Origin: Thermoflexaceae bacterium
GTDB taxonomy: Bacteria; Chloroflexota; Dehalococcoidia; Tepidiformales; Tepidiformaceae
Assembly (NCBI GenBank): GCA_015075555.1
Contig: JABTUD010000001.1
Span: 1,426,001 to 1,490,000, forward strand
Length of the DNA stretch: 64,000 nt
Reading direction: 5' to 3'
Below are positions 9,099-17,406 of this stretch, one piece after another (positions within the stretch are counted from its first letter, which is position 1; each line of letters begins with the position of its first letter). Made by a program: the position numbers and the translations under genes. Below the pieces are notes generated by a model. The model did not search any database. It saw only the letters and a list, made by a program, of their open reading frames with translations, and had not been told where the DNA came from.

Positions 9099-9495
9099 AG
9101 CCGGTGACTGCAGCGCGGTGACAGCGTTCGCTGTCCCTCTCAACGCAAAGGATCGCAACCGTTGACGCTTCCGCCAGTTCGGCGAGCTGGCCGATGGCGG
9201 TCTCGCCGGCCTCTCCCATGAGCTGGATGAACTGAGTCCGCCCGTGTTCGAAGTTTCCGGAAAGGAAGGATGGGCGGTTGTGCCTGGGGTTTCCAAGTCG
9301 CGGTTCGTGCTGGTACGCAATCCCGCGAAGCGAAAGTGCCGCCTGGAGGAGCCTCTTCGAGAAGCCCTTCTTGCGGCTGATCGGATGCAGTCGAACGTCC
9401 ACCACCACCTGCACCAAGTGTTCTTCCAGAGCACTAACGAACTCGGCAACAGTTCGGCCTTCATACCCAATGCTGAAGATAGTTGGGCCAGCCAT
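9052..9495 (-). CDS. DUF488 family protein
   Basis: A 147-residue member of the DUF488 family. It has the family's N-terminal signature (IFSIGYEGRTVAEF), then VVDVRLHP, the serine/arginine/lysine stretch ISRKKGFSK, a short GIAYQHEPRLGNP block, and a C-terminal ILCVERD with a CH dipeptide (ERCHRAAV). The family function is not established, though several members sit in genomic islands. An in-frame TTG at 9531 would add 12 residues; ATG at 9495 was chosen because the conserved region begins immediately after it. It is convergent with, and overlaps by 47 bp, the gene at 8280-9098. Confidence 0.85.
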   Translation of the reverse strand: MAGPTIFSIGYEGRTVAEFVSALEEHLVQVVVDVRLHPISRKKGFSKRLLQAALSLRGIAYQHEPRLGNPRHNRPSFLSGNFEHGRTQFIQLMGEAGETAIGQLAELAEASTVAILCVERDSERCHRAAVTGFMSAARPHIRVVALP

Positions 9496-9570
9496 TAGGC
9501 GTGAGGATATCGCAGCAGGGAGAGCGTGCAAGTAGTGCCGGCCAAACCCGGGAGGTTCTCGTTCAAGAGT

Positions 9571-9586
9571 AAGTGCGCACGCACTT
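9571..9586. promoter_or_regulatory. Candidate operator palindrome upstream of TetR gene
   Basis: AAGTGCG-CA-CGCACTT is a perfect 7-bp inverted repeat with a 2-bp centre, and with one extra base on the right the symmetry extends to AGTAAGTGCG. It lies 56 bp before the TetR start, in the gap between two divergent genes, where a self-regulating repressor would bind. A second, shorter repeat (TGCGT-4-ACGCA) occurs at 9613-9626. Confidence 0.6.
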
Positions 9587-9642
9587 TACTGTCCGGCCTC
9601 CCAGGGGTATTGTGCGTGGATACGCATTTTGGAGGCCGGGCC

Positions 9643-10314
9643 ATGGCCGGGGCTGCCACTCGCACCGCAGTAATCCCGGAACGGGGGAAGCACGACAAGG
9701 AGGGGCGCCGCCTGGCCCTGATCGAAGCGGCGGTTGAGGTGTTCGCCGAACAGGGCTTCGATGCCGCCACCACGCGCGAGGTGGCCGCGCGCGCGGGATG
9801 TTCCGAAGGGCTGATCCACCGTTACTTCGGCGGAAAGCGCGGGCTCTTGCTCGCGGCCATCGAGGAGAAACACGCGGCGCTCGCTGCAGGCCTCACGGAG
9901 CTGGTGGGCGCGGCCGGCACCATCGAAGAGAAGATCCTGGAGCTCATTTCCCGGCCACTCGAAGTAATGTGGGAGGCGCGGGCCTTCATGCGGGTGGCAA
10001 TCGCCCAGTCAATCGTGGACCCGGAGATGGGGCGGAACATCGGAAAGCTGGTGACGGGGTTGCGTGTGGCCTTCATGGCCGAGCGGCTCGCGGCGCACCA
10101 GCGTGCCGGCAAGATCCGGCCCGAGGTCGATGTTCGCGCCCTGGCCGAACTGATTTCAGGTGTGAGCTTTTCGCTCGGGTTCATGGAACAGGTGGTTTTC
10201 GGGGAGGGCCGGGCAACGTTTGACCGGCTCGCCCGGGAATCGGCACGAATAATCTGCCGGGGCATCCTGCCGCCGGGAGAAGCAGCACTGCAAGTGGAAG
10301 GCGGAACAGAGTGA
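9643..10314 (+). CDS. TetR/AcrR family transcriptional regulator
   Basis: A 223-residue one-component repressor. The N-terminal helix-turn-helix region is typical of TetR (AAVEVFAEQGFDAATTREVA then GCSEGLIHRYFGGKRGLL), and the helical C-terminal ligand domain is of the usual length. The start ATG at 9643 is chosen because GGAGG stands about 9 bp upstream and the HTH begins about 30 residues later; an earlier in-frame start at 9526 would add 39 non-conserved residues. The stop codon overlaps the GTG of the efflux gene, so both are probably translated from one mRNA. The likely ligand is a substrate of that pump, with operator at 9571-9586. Confidence 0.9.
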   Translation: MAGAATRTAVIPERGKHDKEGRRLALIEAAVEVFAEQGFDAATTREVAARAGCSEGLIHRYFGGKRGLLLAAIEEKHAALAAGLTELVGAAGTIEEKILELISRPLEVMWEARAFMRVAIAQSIVDPEMGRNIGKLVTGLRVAFMAERLAAHQRAGKIRPEVDVRALAELISGVSFSLGFMEQVVFGEGRATFDRLARESARIICRGILPPGEAALQVEGGTE

Positions 10315-11753
10315 CGGCTCGAATTGAGTACAAGTACATCGTCGCCGTGGTGGTGGTCTTCGGGCTCTTCATGGAGCTTCTCGACATGACCATAGTGAAC
10401 GTCGCCATCCCGGGCCTGGCACGGGAGTTTGGCGCTTCAGCGACAAAGATCGAGTGGGTGATAACGGGTTACCTGCTCGCGCTGGCGGTGTTCATCCCCA
10501 TCAGCGCGTGGGCGGGCAGCCGGTTCGGTACCCGGCGAGCGTTCATCTTCGCACTCTCGGCCTTCACGCTCGGGTCATTGCTCTGCGCCACAGCATGGAA
10601 TGCCGAGAGCCTTATCGCATTCCGCGTCTTGCAGGGGATGGGGGGCGGCATGGCGGCGCCGGTGGGCACCACCATGCTCTTCCACGCCTTCCCGCCGGAG
10701 GAGCGCTCCAGGGCTTCGGCGCTGCTCGCCGTGCCCGCCTCGGTTGCGCCCGCCAGTGGACCCGTGCTGGGCGGCTACCTGGTGGAGTACCAGTCCTGGG
10801 AGTGGATCTTTCTCATCAACGTCCCGATTGGCGTGGTGGGCACCCTGGCGGCCATCTTCCTGCTCAAAGAGTACCGGGAGGAGAGGGTGCGGCGGCTGGA
10901 CCTGCCGGGGTTCGTCCTCTCCGCCGCCGGGCTGGCCTCCCTCTTGTACGGCCTGGCGGAGGCCGGCCAGCATGGCTTCGACGATAGCAGGGTGCTCTTC
11001 TTCGGCCTGGGAGGGCTGGCATTGCTGGCGCTGTTTGTGGCGGTGGAGCTGCGCTCGCGGGAGCCGCTCATCGACGTGCGCATCTTCCGAAACCGGCTGT
11101 TTACGGCCAGCGCCGGGGTGCAGATGGCGGGTATGGCGGGTTTCGCGGGCGCCCTCTTCCTCTTGCCGATCTTCCTGCAAATGCAGCAGGGGCTGTCGCC
11201 GTTCGAGTCCGGACTGGCGACTTTCCCCCAGGCGATAGGCGTCCTGATGCTGGCGCCCCTGATCGCACGCCTCTACCCCCGCATCGGGCCTCAGCGGCTG
11301 ATGCTCGCGGGCGTCGCGGGCGGGTCGCTGACAACCTTCATCTTCATGCGCATGGATATGGAAACCACCGTCTGGTGGGTGCGGGGCGTGATGCTTGTGC
11401 GTGGCATGAGCTTCGGGATGATGCTCATCCCCCTGCAGACAGCCACTTTCGCCACCATCACACCCGGGAAGCTGGGCGAAGCCAGTGCTCTCTTCAATAT
11501 CGTCCGGCAGGTGGCATCGAGCTTCGGGGTTGCCCTGCTTGCCACCGTCCTCACCAGCCGGCTGATCGCTCACAATGCTCAGATTGGCAACCCCCAGACA
11601 ACGGATGGCGCGGTGTTCGCCTTCCACGATGCCTTTCTCGTGGCGGGGGTGGTGGCGTTGCTGGGCCTTATCGCCGCGGCATTCGTCAGCGACCGTGAAG
11701 CGGCTCCGACTATGCGCCGCACTGCCGGGGCAGAGCCCGTCGCCTTCCACTGA
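10311..11753 (+). CDS. MFS transporter, DHA2 (EmrB/QacA) drug-efflux family
   Basis: A 480-residue inner-membrane proton-coupled exporter. It carries the DHA2 family hallmarks: the N-terminal LDMTIVNVAIPGL motif, EWVITGYLLA in helix 2, the motif A region GSRFGTRRAF, and motif C-like PVLGGYLVE. About 14 hydrophobic segments can be read. The start is GTG at 10311, overlapping the TetR stop by four bases (GTGA), which implies translational coupling. With its adjoining regulator it forms a classical substrate-inducible efflux operon. The exported compound is unknown. Confidence 0.92.
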   Translation: MTARIEYKYIVAVVVVFGLFMELLDMTIVNVAIPGLAREFGASATKIEWVITGYLLALAVFIPISAWAGSRFGTRRAFIFALSAFTLGSLLCATAWNAESLIAFRVLQGMGGGMAAPVGTTMLFHAFPPEERSRASALLAVPASVAPASGPVLGGYLVEYQSWEWIFLINVPIGVVGTLAAIFLLKEYREERVRRLDLPGFVLSAAGLASLLYGLAEAGQHGFDDSRVLFFGLGGLALLALFVAVELRSREPLIDVRIFRNRLFTASAGVQMAGMAGFAGALFLLPIFLQMQQGLSPFESGLATFPQAIGVLMLAPLIARLYPRIGPQRLMLAGVAGGSLTTFIFMRMDMETTVWWVRGVMLVRGMSFGMMLIPLQTATFATITPGKLGEASALFNIVRQVASSFGVALLATVLTSRLIAHNAQIGNPQTTDGAVFAFHDAFLVAGVVALLGLIAAAFVSDREAAPTMRRTAGAEPVAFH

Positions 11754-11761
11754 AGTCAGGA

Positions 11762-12952
11762 CTATGGCTGCAGGAAGAGCATGCCATTTGCATCCAGGAT
11801 CCCGTGGGCGCCTGTGACGTACCACTGATCCGTGCCCGTTGACCCGTCGGCAAGGCCGGTTCGGCGGTTGGTGGCCACGGCCTGGGTCTTCGCACCGATC
11901 CCCGCATAGGAGAGGACAGACCAGGGAAGCTCGGAAGGCTGACCCGTGGCCGGGTCGAGCGCGAGCACGTCGACACCAACCATTGGGATCCCGGCCGCAT
12001 CGTCGAGATACCAGGTGGGATGGCTTGCGGCAATGGCCCCGCACTCCGCAAAGCCGTAGACGGTGAGCACGTGCGCGCGCAGCCGGTGCCGAAGCGCCCT
12101 GCGAAGGTGCCTCGGGTAGGGTCCATGCGTGGTGACGAACACGTTCGTCCGCGAATCACGGAGGGCGCTGGCGACAGGCGTGTCGCGGTCGAGCATGGCA
12201 GCAGCCCGGCCGGCATCGACCCAGGCGAAGCCGGGGCGTTCGTTGCGAAGCAGGTGAGCGATCTCCTCGTCGTCGGCCGGTTCACAGGCTGCGGCCGGGG
12301 CGCCGGCCTGGAGTGGGGCGAGCAGGGCAATGACCGCCTCCCAGCTCCCCGGCGGGCGAATGGCAACCAGCCGGTCCTTCGGCTCAAGGGAGAGGAAGGC
12401 GGCGAAAGCCATGGCAGCGCTCATGAGCGAAACCTGGGAATGCCAGGCAAGCCCGTCCCTGCCCGGGAAGGCGATCGCGGGCCGGGCGGCATCGGCCATG
12501 GCCGCCGGGCGCCCGGCAGGGGAGCCCCCTTGTTCAAGCCAGGGGCCGGGCGCTTCCCCCGGAACACCGGCCATGTCCGAAATCACCAGCCCGGCGCCGA
12601 ACTCGGCCAGGGCGGCCTCATCGGGGCCGTCGAGCAGAAGCAGCGTAGCGTTGGCCCGGAGCAGGCCCAGGAAGAGAGGGGCGAATTCCACTCCCGAAGT
12701 CAGCGCCAGGGCGACTCGCGGCGGGCTTTCCGGGAAGCGCGCCCCGCAAGCAGTGGCAACGCTCTGGCATGTGGCATCGAGCTCGCTGAAGGTCGCGGAC
12801 TCGTCACCGCGGATGAGCGCGGTGTCATCGCCATAACGGCGGGCCCAGCGGTTGACAGTGAGCTCGTAGATGGCCACCCGCGGCGCGGCGAGGTAGCGCT
12901 GGACCCCATCGGGCCAGTACCAGGACGGCAGCAGCCCAAGTGCCTTACCCAT
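11762..12952 (-). CDS. Degenerate adenylate-forming (AMP-binding) protein
   Basis: A 396-residue protein resembling the N-terminal part of acyl-CoA synthetases. It has a YELTVNRWARRYGDDTALI opening, an A3-like position where the usual TSGTTGxPK loop is replaced by AIAFPGRDG, an A5-like YGFAE, and a terminal GTDQWYVTGAHGILDANG where GDxxxxDxxGY would be expected. The C-terminal catalytic-lysine domain is absent. These losses argue against normal ligase activity; a regulatory, structural or binding role is possible. It is the last gene of the minus-strand operon. Its ATG lies two bases after the stop of the PaaK-like gene and may be translationally coupled. Confidence 0.7.
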   Translation of the reverse strand: MGKALGLLPSWYWPDGVQRYLAAPRVAIYELTVNRWARRYGDDTALIRGDESATFSELDATCQSVATACGARFPESPPRVALALTSGVEFAPLFLGLLRANATLLLLDGPDEAALAEFGAGLVISDMAGVPGEAPGPWLEQGGSPAGRPAAMADAARPAIAFPGRDGLAWHSQVSLMSAAMAFAAFLSLEPKDRLVAIRPPGSWEAVIALLAPLQAGAPAAACEPADDEEIAHLLRNERPGFAWVDAGRAAAMLDRDTPVASALRDSRTNVFVTTHGPYPRHLRRALRHRLRAHVLTVYGFAECGAIAASHPTWYLDDAAGIPMVGVDVLALDPATGQPSELPWSVLSYAGIGAKTQAVATNRRTGLADGSTGTDQWYVTGAHGILDANGMLFLQP

Positions 12953-12954
12953 GG

Positions 12955-14265
12955 CTAGCCACCCCGCATCACCTGGCCTTTCCAGCCCACCGCCAGGTTC
13001 TCGCTGATTGTGACGGTGGCGTCGATTCTCAGTGCGGAGCGCACGGCATCGGTGGCGCGGGAAAGCATTGCCCATGGCCGCGTGACGCCCATTGCGATGC
13101 GGATGCGCGCCGGGCCAGCGTGCTCGATCTGGAACGGCTGCCCCATGAAGTCGGGAATCGTGTCCAGCGCTTCGCGGATGTCGGCCGGGGCGACGATCCG
13201 GTCCTCCAGCACAACGGAGTCGGAGAGGCGCCCGTAGAGCTCGATAACAGGGTCCGTGCGCCCGCAGGGGCATTCGCCCGGCACGATCGCAGCCACGTCC
13301 TCGGTGTTGAAGCGGATGTAGACCGAGCGCCCTCGCAGGAGGTTGGTGACCAGCGGCACGCCGCGCCGGCCCGGGGCCAGGAGCTCGCCCGAGACCGGGT
13401 CGATAACTTCGACATAGTGCAGGTCGGCAGAAATGTGATGGCCGCGATGAGCGAAGCATTCGCCGCCGCCGAACATGCCATCGCTCGAACCCCCGCGCTC
13501 AAAGAGGTCGTCTATCCCGGTGCGCTCTATGACATGCCGGCGGTAGGGCGCGGAGAGGCTCTCGCCGGCGCAGGCGATGTAGCGGACACTGGCGAAGACG
13601 TCTCGCGCATCCGCCTCGCGGCGGTCGCACTCCTCAATCATGCCGCGCAGCACGGGCGCCGTGAGCAGGATGTGTTCGGGGCGGTGCGCGACGACAGCAT
13701 CAAGGAAGTTGGGCACAAACCGCGGGGCGAAAGTGCCCCAGGGGATGACGGCCTCGGCGCCCAGGGCGGTGAGGCCGCGCGTATCGAGGAGCGCGAGCGC
13801 GTGCCATGCGGGGCTGAGAGTGAGCACCTTCATTCCCGGCCGCACGCCAACGATCCAGAGCTCGCGCAGCGAGTTGAGGAGGCTGCCGCCCCGCAGGTCC
13901 GATGGCGTCAGGAAGGCAAAGGTATTGAAACCCAGCGTGCCCGAGGTCATGACGACATTGCTTAGCCGGCGTCCGCCGAGCGCCTCAATCCCTATCTGGC
14001 CCGTGCCAGCCGCACGAACGGCGCCCGCTACGTCGGCCTTGCGAATGCTGGGAACGCGGCGCGCATACTCATCGAACGAACGTACAGGCTCCGGCGCAAG
14101 GCCCGCCTCGGCGAAGACACGCTGGTAGAAGGGCAGGTTCGCTGCCGCAAACCGCACTGCCCGGTTGAGCCCCCGCAGCTGGCGCCTGGCCATCTCGGCC
14201 GGCGGGAGGACCTCGCCGGCGTCGAAAATCTCCTGGGCTGATGGTGGGATTCTCACGCCAGGCAC
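12955..14265 (-). CDS. Phenylacetate-CoA ligase (PaaK)-like adenylate-forming enzyme
   Basis: A 436-residue protein, close to the usual length of PaaK-type ligases, which activate aryl or other acids with ATP and CoA. The recognisable blocks are FYQRVFAEAGL near the N-terminus, the P-loop-like VVMTSGTLGFN, FERGGSSDGMF, RFNTEDVAAI, CPCGRTDPVIELYGR with cysteines that may bind zinc, and a C-terminal domain. The start is GTG at 14265, overlapping the upstream gene by 13 bp. Of the three adenylate-forming paralogues in this operon it alone looks complete, so it is the likeliest active enzyme. The substrate is unknown. Confidence 0.8.
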   Translation of the reverse strand: MPGVRIPPSAQEIFDAGEVLPPAEMARRQLRGLNRAVRFAAANLPFYQRVFAEAGLAPEPVRSFDEYARRVPSIRKADVAGAVRAAGTGQIGIEALGGRRLSNVVMTSGTLGFNTFAFLTPSDLRGGSLLNSLRELWIVGVRPGMKVLTLSPAWHALALLDTRGLTALGAEAVIPWGTFAPRFVPNFLDAVVAHRPEHILLTAPVLRGMIEECDRREADARDVFASVRYIACAGESLSAPYRRHVIERTGIDDLFERGGSSDGMFGGGECFAHRGHHISADLHYVEVIDPVSGELLAPGRRGVPLVTNLLRGRSVYIRFNTEDVAAIVPGECPCGRTDPVIELYGRLSDSVVLEDRIVAPADIREALDTIPDFMGQPFQIEHAGPARIRIAMGVTRPWAMLSRATDAVRSALRIDATVTISENLAVGWKGQVMRGG

Positions 14266-15083
14266 CGGAAGGGCCGGCTCGACCGGCCGCAGGAACAGAG
14301 GCCCCGCTCGATGGCCACTTCGACGTTGGCGAGGTAGCGCTCAACGCTGGTTCCCCGCAGAAAGCGGTTAGTGATGCAGAGCGACCCCTCTCCAACCGCG
14401 ACTGGTTCGCTCCCCTCAACGGGCGCCACTTCGACCCGGTAGTGGCGGGGGTCGGCATGGAGGGCGCCCGCCTCGCATTGCGCTGCGAAGAACAGCGCCG
14501 GGCCGGAGCGAAGCAGGAGGCGCACGGGGAGGTCCAGCTCGCGCTCCCAGGCCGCGATCTCGCGGGGGCCAGCAGCCTCATCGTCGGGACTGACAGCGAG
14601 CAGCCGGGTCCATTCGCCGATCCGGGCGCGTTCCTCGGCAACACGGCGCAGGAATACCGGCATATGGGCCGCATCCACGATCGTCACCCCCGGCCGGAGG
14701 TAGCGAAGGACGTGGAGCGCACGCGAGGCGAACTCTGGCAGGCCGTCGTTGCAGATCGGGACGGCCCCCAGGAGGTCGGCTGCCCCCTTCTCAAGGTGGG
14801 GCACGTAGCACCACGACGCGAAGAGCGTGAGCGGGCTCGCGCCGTAGTCGTAGATGAGAACTGTATCGCCCCCCGCGACTCCCAGCGTCTTCCAGGCCGA
14901 GCTAAGGGCGCGCGCCGTCGCGGCGATGTCTTCGCGGGTGAGAGCGAGGTAGACGGGCGCACCATCCGCAGCCTGGATAACAACCGCGGGCTCAGCCGCC
15001 GCCGAGCGGCGGCCGGCAAACGGGTCGTGCTCGCGCTCGGCGTGGGTGGCCAGCTGGTGCAGGCCGGCGGGCGTGGCGGGCAT
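14253..15083 (-). CDS. Truncated PaaK/AMP-binding-like protein
   Basis: A 276-residue protein that resembles parts of an adenylate-forming enzyme. The N-terminus has a TARALSSAWKTLGVAGGDTVL region. The C-terminus ends in CITNRFLRGTSVERY and CSCGRS, which mirrors the RFNTED and CPCGRT blocks of the neighbouring PaaK-like protein. No P-loop and no C-terminal catalytic domain are present. The start ATG (15083) shares one base with the stop of the upstream membrane-protein gene (TGATG), and its 3' end overlaps the next gene by 13 bp, so it sits inside a tightly coupled operon and is unlikely to be a random pseudogene. Its function is unknown. Confidence 0.65.
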   Translation of the reverse strand: MPATPAGLHQLATHAEREHDPFAGRRSAAAEPAVVIQAADGAPVYLALTREDIAATARALSSAWKTLGVAGGDTVLIYDYGASPLTLFASWCYVPHLEKGAADLLGAVPICNDGLPEFASRALHVLRYLRPGVTIVDAAHMPVFLRRVAEERARIGEWTRLLAVSPDDEAAGPREIAAWERELDLPVRLLLRSGPALFFAAQCEAGALHADPRHYRVEVAPVEGSEPVAVGEGSLCITNRFLRGTSVERYLANVEVAIERGLCSCGRSSRPFRCLA

Positions 15084-15667
15084 CAGGAATCGACCCTCAT
15101 CACGGTGTGGTCGAGGCCGATGATCATCCCCGCCACGAAGGATCCGCCCGCCAGCACAAGGTTCGCCCACGCCAGGAAGTCGATCCAGAACACGGCCGAA
15201 GTGAGCCGCGCCTGGAACGGTTCGAGATCGGCGGTGGTGTTCGCCGGCTCCAGCCTGCCGGACAGGTGGGGCCGGAAATAGAGCGTCATGATGAGCCCAT
15301 TCACCACGAGAACCACCCAGAAAAGAACCATGAAGAACAGCGCCCAGCCGTAGCGCGTGTCCATGAGCGAATGGTCGATGAAAAACGTGTACGGGGTCGC
15401 CAGGTCGAGGTCCCCCGCGCGGCCGAGGAGCGCATACCCGGTGGCGCCCACCACGACGAATGCGAACCAGGAGACGACCGTGAAGTCGAAGCCGATGCGC
15501 TGGCCGACCAGCGCCGACTGGGCGGGCGGGATCCCCTTCTGGGCGCGATGAACGGGGATCTTTATCCAAAGCCCACCAATCGTGTAGAGGCCCATCACGG
15601 CGACATGAATGCCAATGAGCGCCTTGTCGAGGTTGTCCAGGGTCCGGGCATCTGCAGCCGCGGTGAG
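15083..15667 (-). CDS. Four-helix membrane protein of unknown function
   Basis: A 194-residue integral membrane protein from the ATG at 15667; an in-frame GTG at 15769 would add 34 residues that lack conserved character. Four strongly hydrophobic segments are visible, near IGIHVAVMGLYTIGGLWI, FTVVSWFAFVVVGATGYALL, WALFFMVLFWVVLVVNGLI and FLAWANLVLAGGSFVAGMIIG. Histidines occur at membrane borders (IGIH, FIDHS, GLDH), so a haem- or metal-binding membrane anchor is conceivable. It is coupled by TGATG to the following adenylate-forming protein. I do not recognise the family. Confidence 0.7.
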   Translation of the reverse strand, partial: LTAAADARTLDNLDKALIGIHVAVMGLYTIGGLWIKIPVHRAQKGIPPAQSALVGQRIGFDFTVVSWFAFVVVGATGYALLGRAGDLDLATPYTFFIDHSLMDTRYGWALFFMVLFWVVLVVNGLIMTLYFRPHLSGRLEPANTTADLEPFQARLTSAVFWIDFLAWANLVLAGGSFVAGMIIGLDHTVMRVDS

Positions 15668-15808
15668 CATCGCCGCAATCACTGGCGAACACCCGCACAG
15701 AATGAGACCCCCGGGCGTGAGAGGGCGGCGAGAGGGGACCCCGGGCGGAATCCCCCTCGCACTCGACACATTCCCCTGTGCGCATGCGGCGCGGCGCCGC
15801 CTTCGCCG

Positions 15809-17203
15809 CTAGCGGGCGGCAACAGTTTCCCGTTCCCGCGTTGAACCTGCCGCAGCTCCACCGTGCCAGGTCGCCATATGGTCGGCGATGTTCTGGTGGT
15901 AGGCGCCCTGCGTGTAGTACTTATCGTAGAAGCCCGTCTCCAAGTGGTGCGCCTGGAACCAGAGGGTCATCTGCATTGGGTCAACGGTGGCCGGGAAGCG
16001 GCCATATGTGTTCCAGATGTATTCGCAGAGAACCTTGGTCGCTTCGAGGCACCAGTCAGTCGTCTTCGGCACCTGAAGGTCGAGCGACTGGCGGTTGGCA
16101 ATGGGCGATGGTCCGCCCTTGTAGATGCCGCTGCGGCCCCATTTCGCATCGTAGATTGCCTGCACAGCATCCGACATCGAGCGGTAGTACGGCGGGCAGT
16201 AGGCCTCAAAGAGGCCGTCCAGCCCAACGGGGACAGAGGCGGGACCGGGACCGGCCCAGTCTGGCGCGGCCGCCGGGCCCTGCTTCTCAGGCTGGTAGAA
16301 GCGGAATCCCAGCCCCGGCGTGAGCGGCGTGCCGCCCATCACAACCGGCCCGGCCGAGCCGCCAAAGGCCCAGCCGCCGAGGCCCATCGCCTGGGCAAGG
16401 ATGTACATGTTCTGCGCCATGAACGACTGCTCAACGTACGTCGTCGCACCCGAGGCCATGCTCTCCAGGCCGGAAAGGCGGTAGGCGCGGGTCCGGTCGA
16501 GCAGGCCCGCGTCGGCGAACTTCTTGAGCGGTTCAGCGTTGCCGTTGATGTCGTCGTACACGTAGCAGCGGTTCGGCTCGTCCATCAACAGCATCATGAT
16601 GTTGATGTATTCCCACGTAACGTCGGTGATGGGCGTGAAGAGCGTCGTGCCAGGCTGGTTGACGTCCCACTGGTTGAAGGGCAGCGTGATCGGCGTCACC
16701 ATCGGAATGTTGAGGCGGCCATCCACGATCTTCACCGTATTGGCGCGGAATGCCGTGATGACCTTCTCCCAATCGTCCTCGGTCTCGAATTCGGCCGTCT
16801 TCTCGGGCAGCTTGTCGCGCATCTGCACGTAGTAGGCGCCTTCATCGTTGGTGAAGAACATCTCCGTGCCGTGGGAGCCGCAGGGAGAGCCATAGGTGCG
16901 GCCGGTGAACTGCAGCATCGTGTTGCCGCTGCAGCTGGCGCCGCTGGCATCCGAGAAGGGCAGGTCGGAGAGGTTCAGCCCTGACAGACCCGTGGAAGCC
17001 ATGACGAGCATCGCCTCTTCGATCTCGTCGAGCGGGACCGGCGCGTTGGGAGACTTGTAGGCTGCTAGTCCACCGGGCATCTCGGCGCCAAGCGGAAAGC
17101 GCCGGGCGCGACGCTGGAAAATGGCCTGCATGAGCGGGTAATTCCAGGCCTTGCGGATGTTCTCGGATTCTCGTACCGGGCGGTCGAGGAGTGCTCGAAC
17201 CAC
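15809..17203 (-). CDS. Nitroreductase-fold-like hypothetical protein
   Basis: A 464-residue cytoplasmic protein and the first gene of the minus-strand operon. The start GTG is fixed by a strong AGGAGGTG eight bases or so upstream. An N-terminal IFQRRARRFPLG followed by PLDEIEEAMLVMASTGLSGL recalls the FMN-binding arginine segment of nitroreductases, and YVEQSFMAQNMYILAQAMGLGG near residue 280 recalls their second conserved helix. The protein is about twice the usual length, with a long insertion. FMN-dependent redox chemistry is therefore plausible but unproven. The adjacent ligase genes suggest it acts on an activated acid or its precursor. Confidence 0.6.
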   Translation of the reverse strand: MVRALLDRPVRESENIRKAWNYPLMQAIFQRRARRFPLGAEMPGGLAAYKSPNAPVPLDEIEEAMLVMASTGLSGLNLSDLPFSDASGASCSGNTMLQFTGRTYGSPCGSHGTEMFFTNDEGAYYVQMRDKLPEKTAEFETEDDWEKVITAFRANTVKIVDGRLNIPMVTPITLPFNQWDVNQPGTTLFTPITDVTWEYINIMMLLMDEPNRCYVYDDINGNAEPLKKFADAGLLDRTRAYRLSGLESMASGATTYVEQSFMAQNMYILAQAMGLGGWAFGGSAGPVVMGGTPLTPGLGFRFYQPEKQGPAAAPDWAGPGPASVPVGLDGLFEAYCPPYYRSMSDAVQAIYDAKWGRSGIYKGGPSPIANRQSLDLQVPKTTDWCLEATKVLCEYIWNTYGRFPATVDPMQMTLWFQAHHLETGFYDKYYTQGAYHQNIADHMATWHGGAAAGSTRERETVAAR

Positions 17204-17290
17204 AATTCCACCTCCTGCCAGAATGGGTTGGGGCCATGCGCCGGCGCCCGATGAGCAGTAGGCGCCCGCGTTGCGCCCGATGGCGCCGGT

Positions 17291-17299
17291 AATCTAGCA
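17291..17299 (-). promoter_or_regulatory. Candidate extended -10 promoter of the PaaK-like operon
   Basis: On the minus strand TGCTAGATT reads as TG-n-TAGATT, an extended -10. Transcription would start about 7 bp on, giving an 80-base leader. The leader contains a direct repeat GCGCCCGATG (17244-17253 and 17273-17282), which may be a regulator site. Confidence 0.35.
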
Positions 17300-17406
17300 C
17301 ATGCTGCCTGCCATTGCTATCGCACTCATTGGATACAGCTATGGGCGCTCGCAGGTGGGGGCTGAATTCCCCTGTGGCCCCCGGGCGCCAGCCTCGCGCC
17401 TGCGCT

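Noticed and set aside
12020-12958. A 312-codon plus-strand frame
   Set aside because: Antisense to the AMP-binding-like gene; no ribosome site and no motifs.
17244-17282. Repeated GCGCCCGATG as a CRISPR-like array
   Set aside because: Only two short copies 29 bp apart, no third unit; reported only as a possible regulator site.
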